Source: Pullulanibacillus sp. KACC 23026 (GTDB lineage: Bacteria > Bacillota > Bacilli > Bacillales > Sporolactobacillaceae). Taken from it: a stretch of 64,000 bases of DNA. Shown here one piece after another: positions 25,585-34,441 of this stretch. Below the pieces are notes generated by a model that was not told the DNA's origin, did not search any database, and saw only the letters and a program-made list of their open reading frames with translations. The stretch spans positions 4,526,001 through 4,590,000 of the forward strand of contig NZ_CP119107.1 of the NCBI RefSeq assembly GCF_029094525.1, read 5' to 3'. How positions within the stretch are numbered: the first letter of the stretch is position 1; the number at the start of each line of letters is the position of its first letter. The position numbers and the translations under genes are program-made.

Positions 25585-26580
25585 TTAGCGTATTCTCGTT
25601 ACGCCTATTTCATTTAGGCGTAACGGCATTTCCCTATTCCCTAATTTTTCGCCGTTTTCCCGGGCATTAGCGTATTCTCGTTACGCCTATTTCATTTAGG
25701 CGTAACGTCATTTCCCTATTCCCTAATTTTTCGCCGTTTTCCGAGGTTTAGCGTATTCTCGTTACGCCTATTTCATTTAGGCGTAACGTCATTTCTCTAT
25801 TTCCTAATTTTCCGCCGTTTTCCGAGGTTTAGCGTATTCTCGTTACGCCTATTTCATTTAGGCGTAACGGCATTTCCCTATTCCCTAATTTTTCGCTGTT
25901 TTCCGGGGTTTAGCGTATTCTCGTTACGCCTATTTCATTTAGGCGTAACGCCATTTCCCTATTTCCTAATTTTTCGCTGTTTCCCGAGGTTTAGCGTATT
26001 CTCGTTACGCCTATTTCATTTAGGCGTAACGCCATTTCCCTATTTCCTAATTTTTCGCTGTTTCCCGAGGTTTAGCGTATTCTCGTTACGCCTATTTCAT
26101 TTAGGCGTAACGGCATTTCCCTATTTCCCAATTTTTCGCCGTTTTCCGGGGTTTAGCGTATTCTCGTTACGCCTATTTCATTTAGGCATAACGGCATTTC
26201 CCTATCCCCTAATTTTTCGCTGTTTTCCGAGGTTTAGCGTATTCTCGTTACGCCTATTTCATTTAGGCGTAACGTCATTTCCCTATTTCCCAATTTTTCG
26301 CCGTTTTCCGGGGTTTAGCGTATTCTCGTTACGCCTATTTCATTTAGGCGTAACGGCATTTCCCTATGCCCTGTTTTTTCGCTGTTTTCCGAGGTTTAGC
26401 GTATTCTCGTTACGCCTATTTCATTTAGGCGTAACGGCATTTCCCTATTCCCTAATTTTTCACTGTTTCCCGAGGTTTAGCGTATTCTCGTTACGCCTAT
26501 TTCATTTAGGCGTAACGCCATTTCCCTATTCCCTAATTTTTCACTGTTTCCCGAGGTTTAGCGTATTCTCGTTACGCCTT
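25585..26580. repeat. 81-bp tandem repeat array 1 (12 units plus a partial 13th)
   Basis: Unit starts (TTAGCG) at 25585, 25667, 25748, 25829, 25910, 25991, 26072, 26153, 26234, 26315, 26396, 26477 and 26558: spacing 82 once, then 81 eleven times. Each unit opens TTAGCGTATTCTCG, then has an inverted repeat CGTTACGCCTA / TAGGCGTAACG around a 7-base loop (TTTCATT), then a T- and C-rich tract ending near CGCCGTTTTCCG. Variation between units is mostly single substitutions in the tract, not in the stem. No CRISPR-type spacers. One forward frame is free of stops over almost the whole array because 81 is divisible by 3, but it has no start codon. Confidence 0.97.
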
Positions 26581-26724
26581 GCTCGGGCAGTGGCCGCTTT
26601 TCCAGGCAAATGAACAGCTTGCCGCGACTTCGTGACCTCGCTACCTGCCCCCCTGCCACCAGCTCCAACCACTAGCCCCAGCCTCACCAGCCCCAGCCCC
26701 TTTTTTAGCATGGATCTCAAAAGC
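26581..26724. other. C-rich non-repetitive stretch between array 1 and the kinase gene
   Basis: C-rich region with CCAGC-type runs (AGCCCCAGCC...), much higher in G+C than its surroundings. A 90-codon minus-strand frame crosses it but has no ribosome binding site and overlaps the kinase terminator and array. I see no gene. Confidence 0.5.
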
Positions 26725-26752
26725 AAAAGAGGACCCTCATTGGCCCTCTTTT
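26725..26752 (-). terminator. Terminator of the two-component operon, overlapping the kinase stop
   Basis: Minus strand AAAGAGGGCC / GGGTCCTCTTTT with a 5-base loop. The kinase stop codon falls within the stem. Confidence 0.75.
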
Positions 26753-28014
26753 TCCTCTTTATGATTAGGCTTGTAAGCTGGAAACTGAATAGTGAATGTA
26801 GTGCCCTTTCCAAACTCGCTCTCTACATTCAGTTTTCCCTTATGCTTGTCAACAATCCATTTTGCAATAGAAAGTCCAAGTCCTGTTCCTTCGCGGTCCG
26901 TTCGAGAGGTATCCACTTGGAAGAAGCGATCAAAAATCCGCTTGAGATTCTCAGGCTTAATTCCAATGCCGGTGTCCTTAATCTCTAATAGAACATTGTT
27001 AGATTCCTGTCGGCAGGCAACCGTTATCTTATCGCCTTCTGTTGTAAACTTCAAGGCGTTATCTAGAAAAATTACAAGCAGCTGGTGAAGCCGTTCTTTA
27101 TCACCCAGAACCGTAATCGGCTGGTGCCCCATTTCTAAGGCAATCTCTTTCTCATCAAAAGAAGCGAGCTCTGCAAATGGTTCTGCGACAGTCCGAATCA
27201 GTTCATTCATTAATACAGGCTCGGCACCCATCTCGATTTGATTGGCATCTGAGCGGGCAAGCGTCAATAAGTGTGACACGAGTTTTGAAAGCCGGCGTGT
27301 TTCCTGCAGAGATGTTGAGATATCCTGAACCTTCTCTTGTATCATCGCTCTTGGGGACTGGAGCAGCATCTCGATTCGTGATTGAATAATGGTTAAAGGT
27401 GTCCGAAGTTCATGAGAAGCATCTGCCACAAATTGCTGTTGCCGATCCCATGCCAGTTGAATCGGCTTCAGTGCACGGTGGGCTAAAAACCAACCAGCTC
27501 CAAAGGCCAGTAACAGACCGATTATCATAAAGGCGATTAAGATGACCAATAAAGTATGGAGAACCTGTATATAAGGGTTGATAAACATATAAACCCCGAC
27601 TTTTACATAGCTACCGTTGTAGATCACCTTAGTTGGCAATATAAAAATTCGATAATAATCGCCACCCGCTTTATAATTCACAAACTTCCCTGGCTCAGAA
27701 GGCTTTACATTTTTGAAAGTCTCTAATAGCGAGGCATCACTATTGGAGTTATTGGTATTGTCCGAGAACCCAACCCGAGGAGAAGGCGCAAGGATAAGCT
27801 TATTATTACTGTTCCATATTAAGAGACCCGTCTGCTGACCTCGAATTTCTACGCCCTGCGCAAAATGATTACTTGCTGTAAAAAGCTGCTGATTGATACT
27901 GCTATAGACGTAGCTCTTAGTATAGAAGTAAACAGAGGTACTTAACAGTGCCAAAATAACTAGAAAAATAGCCGTATTAAGGAGGGTAAGTTTAAATAAT
28001 GTCCGGCGAAACAT
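26737..28014 (-). CDS. Membrane sensor histidine kinase
   Basis: Sensor partner of the response regulator just upstream. About 425 residues: membrane segment 1 (residues 12-32), an extracytoplasmic sensor of about 115 residues, membrane segment 2 (about 152-178), then with almost no HAMP linker the dimerisation domain with phospho-acceptor His201 in ADASHELRTPLTII. The ATPase domain has the N box (LLVIFLDNALKFT), G1 (IKDTGIGI) and G2 (GTGLGLSIAKWIVDKH). The family level is ArlS/CssS/YclK-like; the signal is unknown. It begins 10 bases after the regulator stop. Confidence 0.92.
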   Translation of the reverse strand: MFRRTLFKLTLLNTAIFLVILALLSTSVYFYTKSYVYSSINQQLFTASNHFAQGVEIRGQQTGLLIWNSNNKLILAPSPRVGFSDNTNNSNSDASLLETFKNVKPSEPGKFVNYKAGGDYYRIFILPTKVIYNGSYVKVGVYMFINPYIQVLHTLLVILIAFMIIGLLLAFGAGWFLAHRALKPIQLAWDRQQQFVADASHELRTPLTIIQSRIEMLLQSPRAMIQEKVQDISTSLQETRRLSKLVSHLLTLARSDANQIEMGAEPVLMNELIRTVAEPFAELASFDEKEIALEMGHQPITVLGDKERLHQLLVIFLDNALKFTTEGDKITVACRQESNNVLLEIKDTGIGIKPENLKRIFDRFFQVDTSRTDREGTGLGLSIAKWIVDKHKGKLNVESEFGKGTTFTIQFPAYKPNHKEEKEGQ

Positions 28015-28024
28015 AGTTGTCCCC

Positions 28025-28696
28025 TTACTGGTCAGAGATCATATAGCCGATACCTCGGATGGTCCGCACATCCTTGTCATAACCATAGCTCTGGAGTTTT
28101 TTTCGAATTTGGTGGACATAGACTTCCACAATACCTATTGTGGTATCCGAGTCGAAGCCCCATACCCGATCATAGATTTGTTCACGGGTTAAAATTTGTT
28201 CTTTGTGCTGAAGCAAGTATTCAAGCAGTTCAAACTGCTTAATAGTAAAAGGGACGACATCCCCATCCACCGTTACCTGCTTTTTGGTAATATCAATACT
28301 GATCCCTTTATAATCAATGGTTTGATCCATTGAAATTTTAGCGCTTCGGCGAAGGATGGCCAAAATCCGTGCCTTTAACTCCTGATTTTGGAACGGCTTG
28401 ACGAGATAATCATCTCCCCCAAGAGTGAGACCTTTCACGCGATCTTCTAAGGAGTCTCTTGCTGTTAAAAATAAAACCGGTGTTTGAACTTGCTTTTTTC
28501 TCAGTTCCTTCAGAATTTCAAACCCATCCATTTCCGGCAGCATAACGTCTAGGATAATGACATCATAGATCCCTTGCTCCGCCTGATAAAGGGCATCATC
28601 CCCACGAGTAGCCGTATCGACATCATATTCTGTTTCAAGCAATTGGACAATGGATTTAAGTAAGGCTTCATTATCTTCTACCACCAATAGTCTCAT
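28025..28696 (-). CDS. OmpR-family response regulator
   Basis: DNA-binding regulator of the two-component pair. Receiver domain: acidic pair in VVEDNE, phospho-acceptor Asp50 in IILDVMLPEMDG, Thr/Lys switch in LFLTARDS and LVKPF. C-terminal winged helix from about residue 128 (FTIKQFELLEYLLQHKEQI, VEVYVHQIRKKL). 223 residues, normal. The ATG at 28696 lies 7 bases after AGGAGAG; the in-frame ATG at 28714 overlaps that site. Target genes are not evident; neither neighbour is an obvious regulon member. Confidence 0.93.
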   Translation of the reverse strand: MRLLVVEDNEALLKSIVQLLETEYDVDTATRGDDALYQAEQGIYDVIILDVMLPEMDGFEILKELRKKQVQTPVLFLTARDSLEDRVKGLTLGGDDYLVKPFQNQELKARILAILRRSAKISMDQTIDYKGISIDITKKQVTVDGDVVPFTIKQFELLEYLLQHKEQILTREQIYDRVWGFDSDTTIGIVEVYVHQIRKKLQSYGYDKDVRTIRGIGYMISDQ

Positions 28697-28936
28697 ATAT
28701 GTCTCTCCTAACACGAAAGGTTTATGATTAGGTATTCTATTTAGTTCAATGCTTAATGTTTCATTTAAAAGCCTTTTCTATTTAACTGCTTGTATATAGA
28801 AGTGCCTTTTGTCACTCTTATCTTAACAAATTAAGGTTATGAAAACGAGGCGGTCAGGCTATTCTCTTATAACTAATTATATTGGAGTATGCCCGATCTT
28901 CCTTAACTTTTAATTAATATAGAACGATCAACAAGG

Positions 28937-28971
28937 AAAGAGGCCCGCTCCTGTGGAGGGACCTCTCTTTT
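28937..28971 (-). terminator. Terminator after the nitroreductase gene
   Basis: Minus strand AAAGAGAGGTCCC / GGGCCTCTTT with one bulge, then CCTTG. Its 5' side overlaps the last codon of the gene. The T-run is short. Confidence 0.6.
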
Positions 28972-29539
28972 ACTTCAACCATTTTGTCACTTCAGAAAAA
29001 GGTTTTCGAGGCTGCCTGTCTTTTTGGCTATCAGGGTAACCAATGTAGACAAATCCAACCAAGTCCTCATAGTCCTCTAGATGAAATGCCTCTCGCATAC
29101 GGGGATGATAAGCGGGTTCGCCTGTTCGCCAAATGGCACCAAGTCCTAGCCCGTGTGCTGCAAGGAGCATATTCTCGATCGCCGCGTGCGTGGCTGCTCG
29201 TTCTTCTTTCTGCTGAATCTCATCATCGCTTGAGTAAGCAGCGGCAACAGCAATCACAACCGGTGCCCGCTCTGCTTTTTCTTTTTGTTTTTCTGCAATC
29301 AAGGCTCTATCCTTTTCGGTGAGATTTGCAACTTTTTCTAGAGCAATATCCGTATAAGCGTTCCCCAGAACCTCTCGACCTGCACCTGTCATCACATAAA
29401 AGCGCCATGGTTCAGTATGGCGATGATTTGGGGCTCTTGTTGCTAGTTCCAGTATCTGCTCAATCAAACTTTGATCAACAGGGTCCGATTTAACCTTGCC
29501 AATGCTTTGCCTTGTATGGATTGCCTCTAATACGTCCAT
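28970..29539 (-). CDS. Nitroreductase family flavoprotein
   Basis: FMN-dependent NAD(P)H oxidoreductase of the nitroreductase fold. Seen: the FMN-phosphate Arg/Ser in IHTRQSIGKV, RAPNHRHTEPWRFYVM in the first third, and GLGAIWRTGEPAYHP plus LVGFVYIGYPD in the second half. About 189 residues, normal for YdjA/YfkO-like members. Start taken at ATG 29539 after GGGAGTGG; an in-frame ATG at 29554 lies upstream of that site. The substrate (quinone, nitro compound, or other) is unknown. Confidence 0.88.
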   Translation of the reverse strand: MDVLEAIHTRQSIGKVKSDPVDQSLIEQILELATRAPNHRHTEPWRFYVMTGAGREVLGNAYTDIALEKVANLTEKDRALIAEKQKEKAERAPVVIAVAAAYSSDDEIQQKEERAATHAAIENMLLAAHGLGLGAIWRTGEPAYHPRMREAFHLEDYEDLVGFVYIGYPDSQKDRQPRKPFSEVTKWLK

Positions 29540-29596
29540 TCTATCCACTCCCATCTTATTGACTCTTTAAAATACCTTACTTCTATTTTATGCGAC

Positions 29597-31483
29597 TCAA
29601 ACGGACTCACTCGATTTTCCAAGAAATTGACTGTTATAAAGATCGGCATAAAAGCCATCCTGAATCAGCAGTTCATTATGGGTACCTTGCTCAATAACGC
29701 GGCCATGGTTCATGACCAGTATAAGGTCCGCATCACGAATCGTTGATAACCTATGAGCAATCACAAAGCTTGTTCGGTTCTTCATTAACTTCTCCATCGC
29801 TTTTTGAATATAGAGTTCGGTCCGGGTATCGACACTGCTTGTGGCTTCATCTAGAATCAGAAAAGCAGGATCCGCCAAAAAGGCCCGTGCGATAGTTAAT
29901 AATTGCTTCTGCCCTTGTGAAAGATTAGAAGTTTCCTCATTAAGAATCGTTTCATAGCCATCGGGAAGCGTTCGAATAAAAGGATCCGCATAAGCCGCTT
30001 GAGCCGCTTCAATGACCTCTTGATCGGTCGCCCCTTCTTTTCCATAAGCTATATTATCTCGAATGGTGCCGTTAAATAACCAGGTGTCCTGCAGAACCAT
30101 CCCGAATAACCCGCGAAGGTGATCTCTTTCAAAAGCTGTGATCGGGACATCATCAATCGTGATCGTCCCTTTATCCACCTCATAGAAACGCATTAACAAA
30201 TTGACAAGAGTCGTCTTTCCCGCCCCAGTTGGTCCGACGATCGCCACCTTTTGCCCTGACTTCACATTTATATTGAGATCCTCAATTAGAGGTGACTCTT
30301 GTTTATAGCTGAAGGAAACGTTTTTAAAACTTATATTTCCTTTTGGTGCTTTTAATTTCGGTGCATCTATCGGCTCAGGTGACTGCTCGGTTTCATCCAG
30401 TAATTCAAAGACGCGTTCCGCCGATGCAATGGTCGATTGGATGACATTGGATATATTAGCGACTTGAGTAATCGGCTGGTTAAACTGACGGGAATATTGC
30501 AGAAAGGCTTGCACATCCCCTATTGTAATCATTCTTTTTGTAACAAAGATTCCCCCGACAACTGCGATGATGACATAGCCAATGTTCCCAATGAACATCA
30601 TGATCGGCATGATCATTCCTGAAACGAATTGGGCTCGCCAACCTGATTCGTAAAGTTCATTGTTTATATCATTAAATTGCTTAATGGAAGCTTTCTCCCG
30701 CCCAAACGCTTTTACAATCGTATGCCCTGTCACCATTTCCTCGACATGCCCATTTAATTTCCCCAGCGCCTTTTGCTGACCCTTGAAGTAATTCTGTGAG
30801 CGAGTAGCAAATTGCTTCGTTGCGATTAAACTAAGCGGTAAGGTAAGAAATGTGAACAGTGTTAACCAGCCATTTATCGAAAGCATCATGACGAGAATTC
30901 CTATTAAAGTCACGATCGCCGTAATTAATTGAGTCAAGCTTTGCTGCAAGGTTGAGCTGATATTGTCAACATCATTGGTGACTCGGCTGAGCAAGTCTCC
31001 TGTTGAACGCTGATCAAAAAATCTTAGCGGCAATCGAAACAGCTTCTGATCGACTTCCTTCCTCAGATCAAAAACCGTTTTTTGGGCAACGCCTGCCATC
31101 AAATATTGCTGGAAATAGCTAAAAATGGCACTTACTACATATAGAATCACCAGGATGGTTAATATTCTAAAAATGTAGTGATAATCTATATGCGCTCCCG
31201 GAACGCCTTTTAGCTTCGCCATGACCCCCTCAAATAGCTTTGTTGTGGCATAGCCCATGACTCTAGGGCTGAAAATGCTAAAAGCCGTGCTCAAAACCGC
31301 CATGAGAACAACAAGAGCCAATTGAAAGGAATGGGGCCGCAAATACCTTAAAAGACGCTTTAATGTGCCCATAAAATCTTTTGGTTTCTGAACAGGCATG
31401 CCGAAACGGCCAGGGCCATGGCCGGGCCTCCCAAAATTCCGAGGAGGTCCGCCGGCTCTATTTCCCGATCGTTCTTGACTCAT
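29597..31483 (-). CDS. Heterodimeric ABC exporter subunit, catalytic half (BmrD/YfiC type)
   Basis: Half-transporter: six membrane segments then a nucleotide-binding domain, 628 residues. The N-terminal tail (about 30 residues) is rich in Gly, Pro and Arg. Nucleotide domain: Walker A GPTGAGKTT, signature LSQGQKQLL (degenerate, Gln for the second Gly position), Walker B LILDEATSSVD with the catalytic Glu, and switch His in VIAHRLSTI. Together with the partner (574 residues) it should form one competent ATP site from its own Walker motifs plus the partner's LSGGQ. Start ATG overlaps the partner's stop (ATGA), so translation is coupled. Probable multidrug or lipid exporter. Confidence 0.92.
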   Translation of the reverse strand: MSQERSGNRAGGPPRNFGRPGHGPGRFGMPVQKPKDFMGTLKRLLRYLRPHSFQLALVVLMAVLSTAFSIFSPRVMGYATTKLFEGVMAKLKGVPGAHIDYHYIFRILTILVILYVVSAIFSYFQQYLMAGVAQKTVFDLRKEVDQKLFRLPLRFFDQRSTGDLLSRVTNDVDNISSTLQQSLTQLITAIVTLIGILVMMLSINGWLTLFTFLTLPLSLIATKQFATRSQNYFKGQQKALGKLNGHVEEMVTGHTIVKAFGREKASIKQFNDINNELYESGWRAQFVSGMIMPIMMFIGNIGYVIIAVVGGIFVTKRMITIGDVQAFLQYSRQFNQPITQVANISNVIQSTIASAERVFELLDETEQSPEPIDAPKLKAPKGNISFKNVSFSYKQESPLIEDLNINVKSGQKVAIVGPTGAGKTTLVNLLMRFYEVDKGTITIDDVPITAFERDHLRGLFGMVLQDTWLFNGTIRDNIAYGKEGATDQEVIEAAQAAYADPFIRTLPDGYETILNEETSNLSQGQKQLLTIARAFLADPAFLILDEATSSVDTRTELYIQKAMEKLMKNRTSFVIAHRLSTIRDADLILVMNHGRVIEQGTHNELLIQDGFYADLYNSQFLGKSSESV

Positions 31484-33204
31484 CCTAACGCCTCCTCTGA
31501 TAATTGGGATGCCACAATTTCCCGATAGACAGGAGAGCTTTTGATCAACTCTTCATGAGACCCTTTTCCGACCATCCTGCCATCCTCTAAAACAATGATT
31601 TGGTCAGCATCCATTATTGTATTGACACGCTGTGCAACGATTAAGACGGTTGCCTCTTCTGTCTCTCTACGGAGCGCTTGTCTTAGCCTCGCATCCGTTT
31701 TGAAATCAAGCGCTGAAAAACTATCATCGAACAAATAGATTTCGGGTTTTCTTACTAACGCACGGGCAATAGCCAACCGTTGTTTTTGGCCCCCAGAGAG
31801 ATTGACTCCACCTTGATTTAAGAGAGAATCGTAGCCATCAGGTAACGCTTCAACAAATTCAGCCGCTTGAGCAATTTCAGCTGCGTACCTCACCTCTTCA
31901 TCGGTTGCATCCGGCTTGCCAAAGCGAATATTGTCCGCAATCGTTCCAGAAAATAGAATCGCCTTTTGCGGAACAAGACCAAGCTTATCTCGAAGCTCTT
32001 CTTGGAGAAAGGCATGATGGTCCAACCCATCCACAAGAAGCCGTCCGCTCTCTATTTCATAAAAACGCGGGATCAAGTTAAGCAAGGTCGATTTGCCTGA
32101 ACCCGTCCCTCCTATAATGGCAGTCACTTGACCCGGTCCAGCTGTAAAACTCACATTTTCTAAAGCCGGCTTCTCTGCTCCCGGATAGCGGAAGGTCACC
32201 TCACGAAATTCCAGTGTTCCTTTTTCCTTGGTTTCCCGGTGTGAACCCGTTTCCAAAATACCGGTTGTCAGCTGCAGCACTTCACCAATCCGGTTAGCCG
32301 ATACTTGAGCTCTTGGAATCATGACGAACATCATTGAGACCATCATTAAAGCAAACATCATCTGCATCGCATATTGAATGAAAGCCATGAGATCACCGAC
32401 TTGCAGATGCCCGGCATCAATCCTAAAGCTCCCTGCCCACATGATCGCAACGATGGCCAAATTCAAGATGAGAGAAAGACCCGGAAAAAGTAATCCCATT
32501 GTTCGATTCGCCTTAAGAGAGGTTTTCATAAGGTCACGGCTTGTTTCATCGAACCGTTCCATCTCATGATGATTACGACCAAAGGCACGAACGACTCGAA
32601 TCCCGGTTAAGCTTTCGCGAAGCACGCGGTTGAGCCCATCAAGCTTGACTTGAAGCTTTTGAAAATAGGGAACTCCGTGTTTTTGAACAAAGTAAATAAG
32701 AGCAAAAAGAATAGGAATCGAAGCAACGAGAATTAAAGCCAGTAAAGCATCTTTTGTGAAAGCAAGCACAACACCGCCAATACTCATGAGCGGTGCACGA
32801 ACAAACATGAGAAGCATCATCACGATTAATTGCTGAATCTGATTAATATCATTAGTTGTTCTCGTAATGAGAGAAGACGTGCCAATTTGATCAAATTCAT
32901 TTAACGAAAAAGTTTCAATATGCGAGAAGACAGCCGTTCGGAGACTCCTGCTAAACCCTGTTGATATTCGAGAAGTTAAATAACTTCCCAGAATCATGGA
33001 GCCTGTCCCAGCTGCTGCCACAAGCATCATAAAGACTCCCACTCTAATAATGTAAGGTGTGTTGCCTTTTACAACCCCAATATCCACAATATCCGCCATT
33101 AAAGTTGGCAAATACAGCTGAGAAAGGGCTTGGACAAATACAAGTGCGATACACAACACGATTTTCCACCTATAACTTTTAATAAAAGGCATAAGCTGCT
33201 TCAT
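31480..33204 (-). CDS. Heterodimeric ABC exporter subunit, degenerate half (BmrC/YfiB type)
   Basis: 574-residue half-transporter with six membrane segments. Nucleotide domain: Walker A GGTGSGKST, canonical signature LSGGQKQRL, but Walker B is YLFDDSFSALD (Asp in place of the catalytic Glu) and the switch residue is Gln in IVAQRVNTI, not His. This is the pattern of the non-catalytic half in heterodimeric exporters. Its degenerate Walker site would pair with the degenerate LSQGQ of the other subunit, leaving the opposite composite site canonical. ATG follows AGGGGTGA. First gene of the pair. Confidence 0.92.
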   Translation of the reverse strand: MKQLMPFIKSYRWKIVLCIALVFVQALSQLYLPTLMADIVDIGVVKGNTPYIIRVGVFMMLVAAAGTGSMILGSYLTSRISTGFSRSLRTAVFSHIETFSLNEFDQIGTSSLITRTTNDINQIQQLIVMMLLMFVRAPLMSIGGVVLAFTKDALLALILVASIPILFALIYFVQKHGVPYFQKLQVKLDGLNRVLRESLTGIRVVRAFGRNHHEMERFDETSRDLMKTSLKANRTMGLLFPGLSLILNLAIVAIMWAGSFRIDAGHLQVGDLMAFIQYAMQMMFALMMVSMMFVMIPRAQVSANRIGEVLQLTTGILETGSHRETKEKGTLEFREVTFRYPGAEKPALENVSFTAGPGQVTAIIGGTGSGKSTLLNLIPRFYEIESGRLLVDGLDHHAFLQEELRDKLGLVPQKAILFSGTIADNIRFGKPDATDEEVRYAAEIAQAAEFVEALPDGYDSLLNQGGVNLSGGQKQRLAIARALVRKPEIYLFDDSFSALDFKTDARLRQALRRETEEATVLIVAQRVNTIMDADQIIVLEDGRMVGKGSHEELIKSSPVYREIVASQLSEEALG

Positions 33205-33275
33205 TCCGTCACCCCTTAAATCTTACATTGGCCGCCGAAAAGTATGAATATTGAATATCTTTCCGAGAGACCGAA

Positions 33276-33308
33276 AGCCTTTATTCCCTAATAAATGGGA
33301 TAAAGGCT
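33276..33308. terminator. Hairpin downstream of lgt
   Basis: AGCCTTTATTCCC / GGGATAAAGGCT with one bulge, just past the lgt stop on the minus strand. No long T-run, so a weak terminator at best. Confidence 0.45.
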
Positions 33309-33322
33309 ACGTTCGAAAGCCA

Positions 33323-34108
33323 TTAAACTGCCGGTGTTTTTCGTTTGTTTCGGATAAATAAGAAAATAGCTCCAAGCACAGCAAGAATCATAAGAGCGAT
33401 AGCAGACCATTGTCCACCTGTTAAAGCTCCATATCTTGGTGAATCTCCTCTGAAGTATTCAAGGATAAAACGCTCAAGGAAATAAAGAAAGACATATAGA
33501 CAAACAATAAGTCCTTTTGGAAGCTTATGTCTGTAGAAAATAAAAATCATAAATAAAATACAAAATAGAATCATATTGCCTTGGCTTTCCCATACCTCCG
33601 CCGGCCAGAGCGGCTGACTTCCATAGTAATCATAAGCAATCGTGCCTTTAGGGTATACAATTCCCATCTTCAAATGTGTCGGACTGCCAAAAGCATCTCC
33701 GTTCATAAAACAAGCAATACGTCCAATCCCCTGTGCCAGAATCAAAGCGGGTGCGGAATAATCGGCCATTTCCCAAAAACTGATTTTATGTATCCGTGTA
33801 TAGATAATTAAAGTCACAATGCCTCCGACAATAGCTCCCTCAATCGAGATACCGCCTTGCCAAATCTCCAGGATTTGAAGCGGATGCTGGGAGTAAGTTG
33901 GCCATTGGAAGACAAACACATGCCAAATACGCGCTCCAATTATGGCACCCACAACACCATATAAGATAAATTCTTGTAGGTGTTTGTAATAAACGGTTCC
34001 TTTCATCATGGCTAGTCCAACCCCATAGCCCAAAAAGATGGCAAGGAGGGAGATCACCGCATGGGTCTGCACCACATAACCAAATAAATTAAACAAGTCC
34101 TTGTGCAT
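33323..34108 (-). CDS. lgt: Prolipoprotein diacylglyceryl transferase Lgt
   Basis: Transfers diacylglycerol from phosphatidylglycerol to the lipobox cysteine of prolipoproteins (such as the GerC-type lipoprotein of this window). About seven membrane segments over 261 residues. Seen: the family core WQGGISIEGAIVGG, then GRIACFMNGDAFG, close to the Lgt signature with the essential Arg and Asn. Bacillus usually has lgt in an hprK-lgt-ppaX cluster; this copy stands alone, so it may be a second lgt. Basic C-terminus as in the family. Confidence 0.9.
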   Translation of the reverse strand: MHKDLFNLFGYVVQTHAVISLLAIFLGYGVGLAMMKGTVYYKHLQEFILYGVVGAIIGARIWHVFVFQWPTYSQHPLQILEIWQGGISIEGAIVGGIVTLIIYTRIHKISFWEMADYSAPALILAQGIGRIACFMNGDAFGSPTHLKMGIVYPKGTIAYDYYGSQPLWPAEVWESQGNMILFCILFMIFIFYRHKLPKGLIVCLYVFLYFLERFILEYFRGDSPRYGALTGGQWSAIALMILAVLGAIFLFIRNKRKTPAV

Positions 34109-34441
34109 CGTTACATCCCTTCTCTCTCTAGAAAATTCAAATAGCCTCTCAGGCCATAAATTACACGCTAATTTTCAAAATAAGTTGTGCAGTTGAGGTC
34201 TATCTCTGTCTATTCTACCCTATCCCTTCTTCTTTTTAAAACAGAATCTCTAATAACTTATCTATTATTTCTATGAATGGTTAATAGCGAGTCACATAAT
34301 AGTCTTCAACTCTAATAGACCGTTCTTCTGGCCTCACCAAAATAAGACAGAATCCCCCCAAAAAGCGGGCGACATATTATTGATCATAAAAAAAAAACCG
34401 ACTCTTAGGCGTCTTGGCCTTAGAATCGGTTTTCATTATAA
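34109..34441 (-). terminator. Gap between lgt and the aldo/keto reductase, with the latter's terminator (34388-34434)
   Basis: The hairpin AACCGATTCTAAGGC / GCCTAAGAGTCGGTT with one mismatch and one wobble pair is followed on the minus strand by TTTTTTTTT, 8 bases past the reductase stop. The rest of the gap (34109-34387) shows no gene; it should hold the lgt promoter. Confidence 0.85.

Noticed and set aside
25585-26580. CRISPR array
   Set aside because: The whole 81-bp unit is repeated with only point differences; there are no unique spacers between short repeats and no cas genes.
26541-26813. Minus-strand gene of 90 codons next to array 1
   Set aside because: No ribosome binding site, overlaps the array end, a C-rich tract, the kinase terminator and the kinase 3' end; no recognisable content.
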